A stretch of 64,000 bases of DNA from Phascolomyces articulosus (taxonomy: Eukaryota; Mucoromycota; Mucoromycetes; Mucorales; Lichtheimiaceae): the NCBI GenBank assembly GCA_025677815.1, contig JAIXMP010000003.1, positions 992,001-1,056,000 of the forward strand, read 5' to 3'. The position numbers were made by a program, and so were the translations under genes. Numbering within the stretch: position 1 is the stretch's first letter; each line of letters begins with the position of its first letter. The notes under the pieces were generated by a model. It saw only the letters and a program-made list of their open reading frames with translations, did no database searches and was not told where the DNA came from. This document shows positions 1-10,967 of this stretch, one piece after another.

Positions 1-183
1 ATAATTAATGCAATTATCAGAAAAAAAAATCTCTGGTAACATTCATTTACATACCCAATAAAATAAAACAGAAATCCATGAGCTTAATAACAGAATAAAT
101 AAAAATGATATTTGAAAGCATCTGAGAGTTTTTAGAATAGAAATAAAACATATTTATACACTTATTTTTTTTTATTAGTAAAA

Positions 184-1529
184 TTAAAGAATAAATGGTA
201 CAGTTCCAAAAGCTTGGCCTTGTTGGCGTACTTGACCTAATACTTCATGGACTTTTTCATAATACCAATCTCGTTCAGATATCATCATTTTCCATTTGCT
301 TTGAAGTGAGTTATGACCAAACTTTTTGCGACATAACCAAAGAATGGGCCAAGATAAAATCCAAAGACAGGAAAGGAAAAAGAACCATCGCACCATCCAG
401 TTATCCACCATACGGGACATTTTTGTATTTGCTTTTACAATGATTTTGTTTTCCTTTGTTTCAAATGTAATTTCAACTGAATGATAATATCCATGATTTC
501 GAATGGCTGCAGTGAAAGCTGTGTAACATATAGAAAAAAATTGGATCAGTAAATACATATATATAATAGAACCATCATATTGATGGATAACAATAAAAGC
601 TCACCTCGTGTTAATGTAGCATAATCCCAATCAATTACTTTGGTAAGTCGTAATTCTTTAAGTTGATTTGTTTCATGGACGTAATCATCACATAGTTCTC
701 GAACAGATTTTGTGAACCCGGTTTTTTTATCAGGCAAGACATACATGCCTTCGCAGTTCGGTGATACATAGTTACTACAATCCACATCAAAAGTGAAATC
801 ATCTACACGAACAGTGACCGGTTCACGTTCTTCAACAAGGTTTCCATCTTTATCTCGCGTACTACGTGTTCGCCAATGGGTTTCTTCATGATATCCTATA
901 TGTATAAATCAAGATCGATAAAAAGTTCTAATTATCCAGTGTGTTTTTTTTTTGCTCCCAGCCAAATCCAGATTGCATCATTTACCATAAAAGCGCACAG
1001 CCATGCAGGGTTTAGTATTTCTTTGCTTCAGAAATTGTAATAAAGCTTCACCGTCCGTATTTAAATGCACATCACGCGATTGAATTGTGCCGTCTTTAAG
1101 AGTTTCAAAAGGTGCTCGATAAATTGAATAACCGGGTGGTGGTGGACGACCTCGAAATGGGTCTTGATGTTCTTCTACTTGTCCACTGTGTTCATTGAGT
1201 AATGGTGTGTGATCTTCATCGGCATCGGGTATGTTGGCAGGATTATAAGCGGGAATAGAATTACTGTAGGAATCGTCCCGAACATAAGGGTTATTCGTTA
1301 AGGAAGGTTTGTTCTGAGCATGGTCATTATTGTAATTAGTTTGTTCTTGAAGAACATCGTCATAAGAAGGAGGTGCAATGGAAGATGAACCCGCAGCAGC
1401 AGCGGAAGAAGAGGAACCTATTTCATCTACAGAAGGTGCGCTTGGTGTTGTGGTGTTACTGTTGTTGGGAGGGGCGACTGAAGGACTGGTATAGGTGTAA
1501 TAATAATTGGCGTGATTGTCTTTGCCCAT
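184..1529 (-). CDS. Uncharacterised fungal membrane protein, copy A (paralogue of copy B)
   Basis: Three exons on the minus strand: 1529-986, 895-605 and 518-184, with introns of 90 and 86 nt. Phase is kept at both junctions and the product is 389 residues. The N-terminal ~130 residues are Ser/Thr/Pro/Asn-rich and contain a PPSYDD motif. A conserved globular part follows, and one strongly hydrophobic segment (about 319-341, WFFFLSCLWILSWPILWL) precedes a basic C-terminal tail. The protein aligns along its length with the gene at 4313-5612: RAPFET/IPFETY, LQFLKQRNT/YSFLQQRNT, SVRELCDDYV/SVQELCKDYV, FGHNSLQSKW/IGHKTLQSHW. That shared conservation confirms both exon models. I chose the start at 1529 because the paralogue lacks the hydrophobic extension that an upstream in-frame ATG at 1643 would add, and the bases just upstream are a pyrimidine-rich leader. 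I do not recognise the family, so no function is assigned. Confidence 0.85.
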
Positions 1530-2769
1530 TAGGAATTGGGGGAGGGGATGAGATAAGGGAAGTTGGTAGGTGAGAAGATAAAAAAAAAACAATAGCTTGG
1601 CTAATCGTATTATTGGCGCCAAGAAACCCAACAAGTGGCCCAATCATATCAAAATCCTTATTGCGGATGAGAACGTCCAATAAAGCGATGCTTTAAGGAA
1701 AACAAAGTTAATTTATGACTACTCTGACAGTTGAACATGATCATCAGCAGTAGAGAATGATGTACAGTCAATAGTACCCTGTACTTCATACAATGGTGAA
1801 GATATGTATTATATAACTTACTATGATTTCTCTCGGAAATCAGGTTTTTCACCACTCAAATATCAGCTGGACTTAATATTTGCTAAATAACACTACCCAT
1901 AACGTTGTTCTTCTGACGATATTTTAACTTATAACTTCAATGTAAAAAGATAATAATAACTTTTGCAAAACCACAGAAATATTTGCAATTGAAGTATGAC
2001 ATACAGGAAATCATATTTCTTCCTTAAGGATAAACCATTCCTGTTTGATTCAGAGCTAATAATAATATGCTACTATCATTATTTTTTATGGGCATGGATC
2101 AGCGTAGAAATGAGAAATCTCAAGAAAACTTTTACAAATCCAAGAAAACCATAAAACCCGAGAAAACCTGAAATGGTTAATTTCAGGGCCACTTTCAGGT
2201 GAAGGAACTGAAAAAATTTGAATACAGTTATATCATAATGGATTCTTATATAAGTTTGATTTAGTGGCTTACTACTACATGCTATAATATACTGTCTAGT
2301 TTATATCTACATACAATACCGTTTTTATTATAATTTGTTATAACAATATATTAATATAGTGATGTGAAAAGACGAGAAGAAATAGTTATATCTTACAAAG
2401 TGCCAAAAATTGTTACAGAAGTTTTACCTCACAAGGACTATCAAGGTTAAGACAAAGTAATTATCTGTATTATGGAATTGACGATTGTTTGTCGGTGAAG
2501 CCTGTATAGGGGAGTCACATATAGAATTTTCTTTGTATTTACATGCTCAAAATGTATTTTCATAGAAAAGTGTGCTAGCATGAAATCGTACAACCCACAA
2601 TCCAGAACTAATCAACAAAAAAAATACTAGATAATGCTGAAACAGGCTATTCGCTTTTTGTTTGATCATTGTTTGAAGCGAAACGAAAGGGAAAATTTCG
2701 TGTTTTTCTGCCGACTTTTACGCAGCAAACTAATAGTTCGGAAACTTTTGGTAATTTTAAAAGATAAAG
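1530..2769. other. Gene-free interval upstream of copy A
   Basis: AT-rich leader and spacer. On the minus strand, 1590-1690 is open and reads like protein (LIRNKDFDMIGPLVGFLG), but it is out of the copy A frame and has no clear splice partner. It could be an old exon or chance. Nothing else is supported. Confidence 0.5.
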
Positions 2770-3508
2770 GTGTTTATTCTGCTATGTTGTTTTCGTACTT
2801 TTGATTATGGAATCAATGATGATAATGATGACGATGATAATGATGAACGTGACAGCGCAAATCCAAGGAAAAAAAAAGCAATAGTTCTATTGGATGATCC
2901 AGATAGTCCTAAAATATGCAGAGAATACTATTCAGTCTTTGCGTTGTGGAGAACGTTTACGTCAATTCTGGGCCTGGCAAAATGGATCCTACGATCCTAT
3001 ATATATTGACCCAAGCGAAATCATAGAGACTGGAAGCAGATTATACAACAAAGATAAAAGCACATATAGTGGAACAATCCGAGAATCATTCATGCGATTG
3101 CATATCCACGTCGACATAAGCAAATCAAGGAATCGTTCAGTTATTAGCAATCAACAACGTCAGTACTTTGGAGAAATCAAGTATTTTTTCAAACATTCCT
3201 TTTTATTACATGACGAAGAGTGTGAAAAAATCCTTGCGTTTGTTGAACTTTATAAACTGAATAAAAGTGACAGTTCATGGCCATATAGAAACGAAAATGG
3301 TGGTAAACGACGTGTTGTGGTCGAAGCAAAGGACACTGTCGGTTTTGCAGGACGAACGAAGGAAATTAATACTAGAGAATACATCTATTGGTCGCAAAAA
3401 TATCCACTCCATTCGATGCAGAGTTTGATACCTCTAAAGCAGGGATGGAGGTATCATGCAAATTTAACAACCGCTAAATTTTTGTTGATACCTCTAACCC
3501 TGCTTTAG
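2770..3508 (+). pseudogene. Decayed repeat-family gene of unknown function
   Basis: Two overlapping plus-strand frames look coding but do not form one clean ORF. The first runs through an Asp/Asn-rich stretch into LLDDPDSPK around 2905. The second continues in a shifted frame (KYAENTIQSLRCGERLRQFW) to 3508, with further protein-like segments such as QRQYFGEIKYFFKHSF, LAFVELYKL and EYIYWSQKY. The simplest reading is one protein broken by a frameshift near 2905-2915; a tiny intron is possible but no good splice pair is seen. The end of the frame runs into the inverted repeat at 3418-3524, so the original C-terminus is lost. The style of these motifs resembles multicopy, transposon-associated proteins of Mucorales, but that is recollection of the type and not a match to a named family. 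Confidence 0.45.
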
Positions 3509-3524
3509 AGGTATCAAACTCTGC
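3418..3524. repeat. 39-bp inverted repeat (hairpin)
   Basis: Arms at 3418-3456 and 3486-3524 pair over 39 positions with two non-Watson-Crick positions (3445/3497 A-A, 3447/3495 G-T). The outer 27 bp are perfect (3418-3444 with 3498-3524) and the loop is 29 nt. The core TGATACCTC occurs four times, twice in each orientation. The left arm lies inside the relic reading frame, so the right arm probably arose by inverted duplication of gene sequence. Confidence 0.9.
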
Positions 3525-3540
3525 GTCGTGGTTGTTGTGA

Positions 3541-4312
3541 GATTAAAATGTATTCCTTTCCACTCTTACACCACAAAAGAAGTATCTCAACTATTGATCT
3601 ATCATTTTTTTTTTATGTTCCGAATTGGCCCCTGACATCTTTTTTGATACAGTTTCGAATCTAATCCCAATCAATTAACTGGTTTCAGTTTGAAGAAAAA
3701 GTTTTTTTCCTTCAAAAATATTGGTTTGTGGTTACACAGAATGTTAAGGAACGCATCAAAGTGAACAATTTATTTCTACTTTTTTAAGCATTCCATCATA
3801 TTACTATCTTATTATAATGATATGATTCATGTTTATCGTCATTAACAATTTTTCATAGATATTTATTCAACAATTAAATTGCTTAAAATATTATTTATTT
3901 AGAAGAAATGATGAATGTATAAGGTATAACTTTTCTATCTATTTGATCCAATCAAAATACCAAGGAAAACAATTGACAGGAGTGCCCTCAGTAGTGGTGA
4001 TAGTTATATAATATAAATGACATCTCATTTACAAAAACACGACTTGAATACTATATAATTATGATCCATCAATCCAATTACAATAACACTTATATCTATC
4101 AACATAAAGAAATAAGCTTCAATTGAGGAAAACGTAAAAACAAAAGTGAGAGGTTTTTTTTTTTTTGCCAAGACAGGTATTACTATTCTGGTCAAATTGT
4201 GCCTAATTATAAAAATAAGTATGTCTATTTTCAGGTTCGACCTTTCTCTCTTCTCTTTCTCCATAAAACACATACCAGTGACAAATAAATAAATAAATAA
4301 GTAAATAACGCA
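3541..4312. other. Gene-free interval before copy B
   Basis: AT-rich spacer with no supported ORF. The last 40 bases (four AAATAA-like units just before the ATG at 4313) look like an A-rich leader. No TATA element stands out. Confidence 0.5.
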
Positions 4313-5612
4313 ATGACATTTTGGACACCAGGTAATGAGTTCCCTCCCGACAAATCACAATCTCGAACAACAACAACAGAAGTAGACGAGACACCACTTG
4401 TCAATCGCAACTACATGCCTGATGTTGAAGAATCAAGTGATCACCAAGCTTTACTTCTTGGCACTTCTACAGAAGACAACGAGGGCCAAGAAGAGGATTA
4501 TGACGATCCACTGATGTTAGCTGCACAACTACCACCACCACCGCAACAACAACAACAACAACAACAACAACACCATGGTATTTTATCACCCAGTGCTCCA
4601 CCACCACATCCATCCTCATCTATTATTCAAATGTCACAAGCAGTCTCCCCACCTCAATACCATATACCATTTGAAACTTATGCAAGGGATGACCGAATAC
4701 TGACACGAAGTTTGCAGGTCAATGCGTTCAGTACAGAATTATATTCATTTTTACAACAACGGAATACAGTACCACCCAAAATCTTTGTTCGTATCAGAGG
4801 TAAATAAGTCTCATCCAATTATTCTTGGACCCTCCCCCATAACAATTATTTACTTTTTTTATTTTGATCTATTCAGGAACGAGCAATGGCTATGAGCATT
4901 ATCGACGTACCTATGATACCAATGGACAACAAGTTACAGTAGAGCCTATCAATGTGAAATCAGGTTCATATATTCCTAGTGTGGATTTTGATTGTTCCAT
5001 TGATTGTAGTCATTTTGTAGCTCGTACATCGGATGGATTCCATGTGTTGCCTGATCGAAAAACAGGCTATGTTAAATCAGTACAAGAATTATGTAAAGAC
5101 TATGTTCAAGATACCCATCGATTAAAAGAATTACAACTGAATAAGGTTCTTAGCAATTGGGATGAAGACCTTTTCATTCGATGTATGTCTTCTCTCTCTT
5201 TATATATATATATATATATATATATCATACATCCCATATGGAATGCTAATTATATAGATTATATGATATAGTGTTAAAATCCAATATTCGTTCCCATGGA
5301 TATTCACACAAATTGGATATTACCATTGAAAAAAGAGAAACCAAAGTGACAGTAAAGCCAGCATCTTTGTTATCTCAAATTGTAGATAATGTTTATATTC
5401 GACTCTTCTTTTATTTTACTCTTTTATTTATTTTTGTTTGGCCAGTGTTACTTTTCTGGAGAAAAAAAATTGGACACAAGACATTACAAAGTCATTGGCG
5501 AATGACCGTATCTGAAAAAGAATGGTGTCAACATTATTTGGAAGAAATATTAGGTCAAATCCCACCTGCAAGATGTGGTCCCATTGTACCTATTTCTGCC
5601 GTTGATCCATAA
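4313..5612 (+). CDS. Uncharacterised fungal membrane protein, copy B (paralogue of copy A)
   Basis: Exons 4313-4799, 4877-5182 and 5272-5612 give 377 residues, with introns of 77 and 89 nt at the same two positions and phases as in copy A. The N-terminal half is low complexity, with a run of ten or more Gln encoded at about 4543-4570 and a proline-rich stretch. The conserved part starts near the YHIPFETYARDD segment. The single hydrophobic segment is at about residues 306-327 (YIRLFFYFTLLFIFVWPVLL) and is followed by the conserved RKKIGHKTLQSHWRM block. Identical intron positions show that the pair arose by gene duplication with introns in place, followed by strong divergence of the N-terminal regions. 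Function is unknown; one C-terminal membrane anchor with a large soluble N-terminal part is the only firm structural inference. Confidence 0.87.
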
Positions 5613-6218
5613 ATTCATTCAATCAATAAAATCACATCACAAAGAGAGAGAGAGAGATAGAAAGGATGATCATCATTATGTATATTATATATTTTTTTTA
5701 TAGTAAAGAACAAAAGAGTTTCAAATCGTATACACTATATAATAGCCAAATCACAATAGGGTTGATCAAATGGTTGCATGGATAATTATATATATCTATA
5801 TATACTATATAACAAATTAGAAATTCAGATGCGAACATAAAAAAAATATATAGGGGTGAATTGGGTTGGACAGGATATTATAACAAAAGAAAAAAAGAAG
5901 TTATATATAGTTGTAAAAAGTGTATATAAGGTAAAAAAAAAAAGGTACGTGAGATAGAGAGAAGAGGATGTTTTTGTTGTGGTTGTTAATAGGTGATAAA
6001 ACTAAAAGGAGGAGAATAGGGTAGAATATAAAAAAAATAAAAGGAAGATATTAATTATGATTATAAAAAAATAAAAACCTTTTGTTCTTCAAGATCAAAT
6101 ATATAAAAAGAGAAAAAGAAGAATAGAAAAAAAAACTATATATATATAATGGAGAAACTAGGTAGTAATGGGAAAATAGAGTTGAGGAAAACAATCATAG
6201 ATATATATATATATATAT
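5613..6218. other. Intergenic, convergent 3' ends
   Basis: Low-complexity A-rich and GA-rich sequence between the 3' end of copy B and the 3' end of the minus-strand Mid2-like gene. No ORF is supported. Confidence 0.5.
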
Positions 6219-7440
6219 TTATGATCGCAAATGAGGTTTGCCATCAGCGGTATCAGGCTTATAATAATCACCATGTTGTTGCATTGGTGGAGGACCACCA
6301 GCAACAACACCACCTGCGACGACAGGAGGATTAGGATCATACATGGGTTGACTAGAAACAGCCGTACTACCATCATAATAATAACCTTGTTCATCATAAT
6401 AACCTCCTCCTTGATCTTGATAATAATAACCTTGTTGATGCTGTTGATTAGGCGACATGGCGCCAGCGCCGTAATCAGGTTGATTCAATTGAGGTTCATA
6501 ATAGTGACGACCAGAATCATTATAAAAATTGCCTTGATCATTCAAACGAGGCAACGTAGGCGAGGCAGCTGTCTTTGCAGCAGCAGCGGCAGCACCACCA
6601 GCAGCAGCACCTGCGGCTACATTAGCAGCGGCCATAGGTGGGGATCGATGATGTGGGAAATCAGTTTCAGCCAATCCAAAGTCTTCAAAATCGGCAGGAC
6701 GTTTCTTATTATTACGAGAAGTACATCCACCACGACGATTCAACCATGCCAATAAACCACCAATCAAAGCGAGACCGACTAGGATATAAAAAGAAAATTT
6801 TTGTTTTAGAAAAAGATATATATATATATATATCGTCATCCTCCATCAGCCATCCGTTTAATTTCATAAACAATTAGGTTTCAGAAATTTTTTGTTTCTA
6901 TATCTTTTTTATATTTACAAATAAGAAAAAGACAAAGATATACATACCAACTCCGCCAACAACACCACCAGCAATAGCAGCAGTGTTGTCACTTTTTGAG
7001 TCATCGCCTTTTGGAGGAGTAGTGGACGATGTAGGAGATTGCGAATCCGTTTGAGATTCAGTAGGTGAAGTATGTTCGTCAGAAGAAGTGGCGTCAGGTG
7101 AACTTGTAGGTCTTTGCGAAGTTTCAGAAGGTGGGTTCGAAGAAGCAGGAGGAGGGTTGTTGGATGAAGAAGCTGGAGGAGGAGGATTCGATGAAGCTGG
7201 AGGAGGATTCGACGAAGCTGGAGGAGGATTTGACGAAGCTGGAGGTGGGTCCGATGATGCTGGAGGTGGATTACTGGTAGGTGTTGGTGAAGGTTGAGGT
7301 TCGGACGGTTGAGAAGGTGGAGGATTAACAGTAGGTTCAGGTGGACTACCACTTCCACTAGGATCTTGTGATTCGACTAAAAATACAGCTTGTAATAATA
7401 CAAGTAATGATAATAATAAAAGTGTTCCTGAAAACCTCAT
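6219..7440 (-). CDS. Mid2/Wsc-like single-pass cell-surface protein
   Basis: Two exons, 7440-6948 and 6778-6219, with a 169-nt intron, give 350 residues. Residues 1-24 form a signal peptide (LLLLSLLVLLQAVFLVESQ). Residues 25-150 are a Ser/Pro/Thr-rich ectodomain with about six imperfect 7-residue PPPASSN repeats (58-104), typical of heavily O-mannosylated stalks. A glycine-rich transmembrane segment spans about 154-178 and is assembled across the splice junction (AAIAGGVVGG, then VGLALIGGLLAWLNRR), which supports the intron. The cytosolic tail has an Ala-rich stretch and a Tyr/Gly/Gln-rich C-terminus (GYYYQDQGGGYYDEQGYYY). The architecture matches fungal wall-stress sensors of the Mid2/Wsc kind, but no Cys-rich WSC domain is present. 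A role in wall sensing is therefore inferred from layout only. Confidence 0.82.
7135..7275 (-). repeat. 21-bp coding minisatellite
   Basis: Imperfect tandem 21-nt units encode PPPASSN/PPPASSD in the ectodomain of the Mid2-like protein. Third-position differences between units (for example GATGAAGCT against GACGAAGCT on the plus strand) show that the repeats are not all recent. Copy number could vary between strains. Confidence 0.8.
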
Positions 7441-7781
7441 CTTTTTTTCTCTTTTTTTTTTTTTTTGAAAAAGGGAATAAATAAAAAGAAGTGAGAAAGA
7501 AGAAGAAGAGGATATAAAAAAAAAAAAGGAGACTAGAAAAGTTAAAAATGGACTATTTTGTTGTGTGAGTTGTTTGTTGTGAAATTGCGGACACACAAAA
7601 AAAAAACCACAGTTGTGTGTGGTAACTCATAATAATTATATTTTTTCTTTTTTTGACTCGGATCTACTAATACTAATTTTTTTTGGGGGGAGGGAAAAGA
7701 CTTGGAAAAAAAAAAGTGCTACAACATTTATATATAAATATAATACAATTCATTAGGGTTATAAGACATTTACTAGAATAG

Positions 7782-10700
7782 CTACTTTTTTTCTATTTTT
7801 GATCTTTTACGTTCTCTTCGTTCAAGTTCTTTGTCACGATCATTTTTACGCGGGACAAAAGTCGATCCTTTTGTTTCTATGGAACGTAGTGTTGTCATAT
7901 CCACTTTTTCATCTCTTCTTTTTCTTCCAACTATGGCAATATTCTTGGTACTTGGAATACGTAAATGATCTTGTTCTACTTGAAAGCCACATTGAGTGGC
8001 AATCTCTTTTACATAACGTGTATAGGCCTTATATTTTCCCCCTCCTACTCCTCCTTCTTCTTCATCCGTAGTATTGGTATTTAACACAAGACGTTTCGTA
8101 CCATCAAGACCATAAAAACAACATGGGATTACCATGAATCTAAGTAATAGAATGAATATAATAATAATAATGAGTCTATCTATCTTATTTATCATAATGA
8201 AACAATACCATTCTTCTTTAATATATATAATCCTATAATGAGTGGGGTAAGGTGTGTCCTCTTTATAGTTTTGGTATGCCGAAAACAATATAATTCAACT
8301 CCTTACTTGCATTGTGCCCCTGATTTTGCTGCTATCAATGGAATCCTTTGTTCATTTTTAATAATAATTTTACATTTCACCCCCATTGTTAATGGTTATC
8401 ATCATCAAGAAGACAACAAAATCCGATAGGTACCCGAGCATAGATTATATATTATATTTACATAACACAAAGAAAAAATATATTTCGTTAGTTCCTCTTT
8501 TTTTTTTCTCCGGTCAATGTATAAGCATCAGCATCAGCGTAAAAGGAGGGGGGGAGAGAGAGAGAAAAAGAAAGTTTACCATGGTACAAGTTCATCAGCG
8601 TGGTTCCCAATTAGCCAATCTATACCCGGATAAACAGCTTGCGCTGGATAAAGTGCTTCCACTATAAGGTAGCGGGATTATTATTATATAAAACAGGGTA
8701 GGTATTTAGTATATATAATAAGGAGGGGCAAAAAGGTTGTAGCGAACAAATGTGGGTTTAATTATAGTTAACCATATTCATAAGCTAATTATATATATAT
8801 ATATATATTTTGAGAGGAAACTTACCACGTAATTGATCATGATTACCATTGCGTAATTTCGACCATATTTTTCTTTCAGCAACATCAATCCCATATCCTT
8901 GATATCCTTCACTTGTCAATAAATAAGTCAAAAGACCATTTCCACATCCCAAGTCGATAAAAGTCGGTTTTCTAATTAAAAGAAGTAAAGTTTTTTTTTA
9001 ATATATTTACCCAGCCTCTTTTTTTTTTTTTTTTTTTTCCTTTTGTTTGCCCTTTTGATTGTCATACGATAAATATGAGAATGAAAAAACAGGTGGTTTG
9101 TGTGTCCTCATTTTTATTTTAGCTTCAGTAATACTCATCATTGTTATATAATACCAGTTCCTTCCCCCTCCCACACCCTCCCTTTTTTTTCTCTAATTTT
9201 GTATTGCCATGTACAAGAAAACTTTGTTTCTATTATTTTTACATACCGATCTTCTTGTTGCCATAAACATAAGAGATAACTAGCTATACCAATATCTTCA
9301 AAAACATACTTTTGTGGATCCGTTTTTTCGGTCCAGTTACTAATACACAATAATAATTATATTAATATACTTTTATGTTGTGGAAAAAAAAAATACCAAA
9401 AAAAAAGGCCAAGAAAGCCAGGTGATGATAATTACCTCACTAAATCGTTAGCATATTTTGCTTTAAGATACTGATACATCGTCACATAAGTCTCCTTTGG
9501 GATAAGTGTATCATGTTGTGCTCTTTTTTTGTATCCAAGTCGAGTTTGAATACACCACTTGAAAAGTTTGTGTAAAATCGTTTTGAGAGCATATTGCTAA
9601 AATAATGAGTGAGAATGAGTTCAATGAAAGTATATATAAAAAACACATCCTCCTCATTCTTCTTCCCTCGTGATAGACTGTTTATTAACATCATTGCTTT
9701 ATCCTAATTTTCAATGTTTTATAAATAGTCCAATGTTTACCATTTTCGAGTCTTTCATTGCTGTTAATTGATCATCACCTGGTAATGGAATAATTTGCAA
9801 TCGAAGCATTCCTTTTTTTTCTTCTTCTTCTTCTTCTTCATTATCATGATCATGATCATAATCCTCTTCACTATTGTTACTATGACTATCATCATAGTGC
9901 CTATTTATATATTGATGATGATTGTTATTGTTATTCGTTACTCATTACATCGTGATAAAATAACAAACTTGGGGGTGTAGGGAATACAAAGCTCACGCGG
10001 CTGTGTAACAATTAAAATTTTACCTTCTTGGCAGAGAAGTGGCGTCGTACACAAAACTATATGCTTTTACCTATTTTAGAATTGAACGTAAGTAAATGAA
10101 TGTTACGTTTTTTGTCAAGGTGCGCGCGCAATTTTCTTGTTTTTAAAATCAAGATGGAGTTATTTCGTAAAACGATCACAAAGAAGAGAGTGTGTTAATA
10201 TTATTATTATTATTACCTTTGGATAATAGAATGGTAACATGGTTTCTAGTGTCTTTTCTGGTTCCACAATAGGTTGATAAATGACGCGACCTCGATCTTG
10301 AAAGGAAAAAAAAAGTTTTATGAATTAACTTGCATTTTCTACCTTTTTTTTTTTTTTTGATCCTTTCTCTTGTCCGGTTCATTATCCCTCATGTTTTACC
10401 ATCTCCATCAAAATGATATTCAATGGTTTCCATCAATGGAGCATCTTTGGTTTTTCGTTTAGGAATTAATTTACGCTGAATGATTTCATCCATGGTATTG
10501 GATATTATTTCTGCTTTTTCGATAGGGGGGATCAATAAATGTGGCTCGTTTGTCCACGTTTTCTTTTTTTTTTTAAAGTTTTTTTTTTTTTGACATGAAT
10601 ATAAAAAGTAAATTTGTTATCTAAAATATGATTTCTTACTGATGATGATAATATCTTATTATCAAAAAAAAAGATAAACTTACAATAGTTTTCCAAAAAG

Positions 10701-10967
10701 GATGTATACTAGTAGGTACAGATTGTTCAGCTACAGTATACCATACTTGGTCTTGATCACTTGTAGTATTAGTATCTTTACTGATCCAGGGATCATTGGA
10801 TCGTTTCGGTTCATCAAAATAAAGATTAGGTGCAAATTGTAAAAACAATGATTGTGGATCCACTACCATTCATTTTTATTTCATGTTAAAAAAAACTTTC
10901 TCATTTTATGATTTCATCTAATTTATAAATACATTTTCTCTATCTCACCAGCTTCTGATTCCGTCAT
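7782..10967 (-). CDS. TRM44: tRNA (uracil-44-2'-O)-methyltransferase Trm44
   Basis: Twelve exons: 10967-10949, 10862-10684, 10562-10400, 10296-10217, 10070-10024, 9900-9741, 9596-9436, 9339-9247, 8971-8826, 8661-8580, 8345-8307 and 8139-7782, all in phase, giving 508 residues. Trm44 family landmarks are present in order: LHKLFKWCIQTRLGYKKR, DPQKYVFEDIGIASYLL, SAM-binding motif I FIDLGCGNGLL (about residues 305-315), GYGIDVAERKIW, WLIGNHADELVPWIP and the C-terminal LRIPSTKNIAIVG. The enzyme 2'-O-methylates U44 of tRNA-Ser in yeast. An acidic Asp/Glu insert (about residues 180-205) is local. The 19-nt first exon (MTESEA) is the least certain part. Without it, translation would begin at the ATG at 10869 and give 504 residues with the same body. 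The ending is rich in Lys, Arg and Glu. Confidence 0.9.

Noticed and set aside
978..1643. Longer start for copy A giving an N-terminal hydrophobic helix
   Set aside because: The added segment is translated leader (T10 and CT runs) and is absent from the paralogue.
6158..6877. ORFs antisense to or shifted within the Mid2-like gene
   Set aside because: Shadows of Ala/Tyr-rich and Pro-rich codons. The spliced minus-strand model with signal peptide and membrane segment explains the region.
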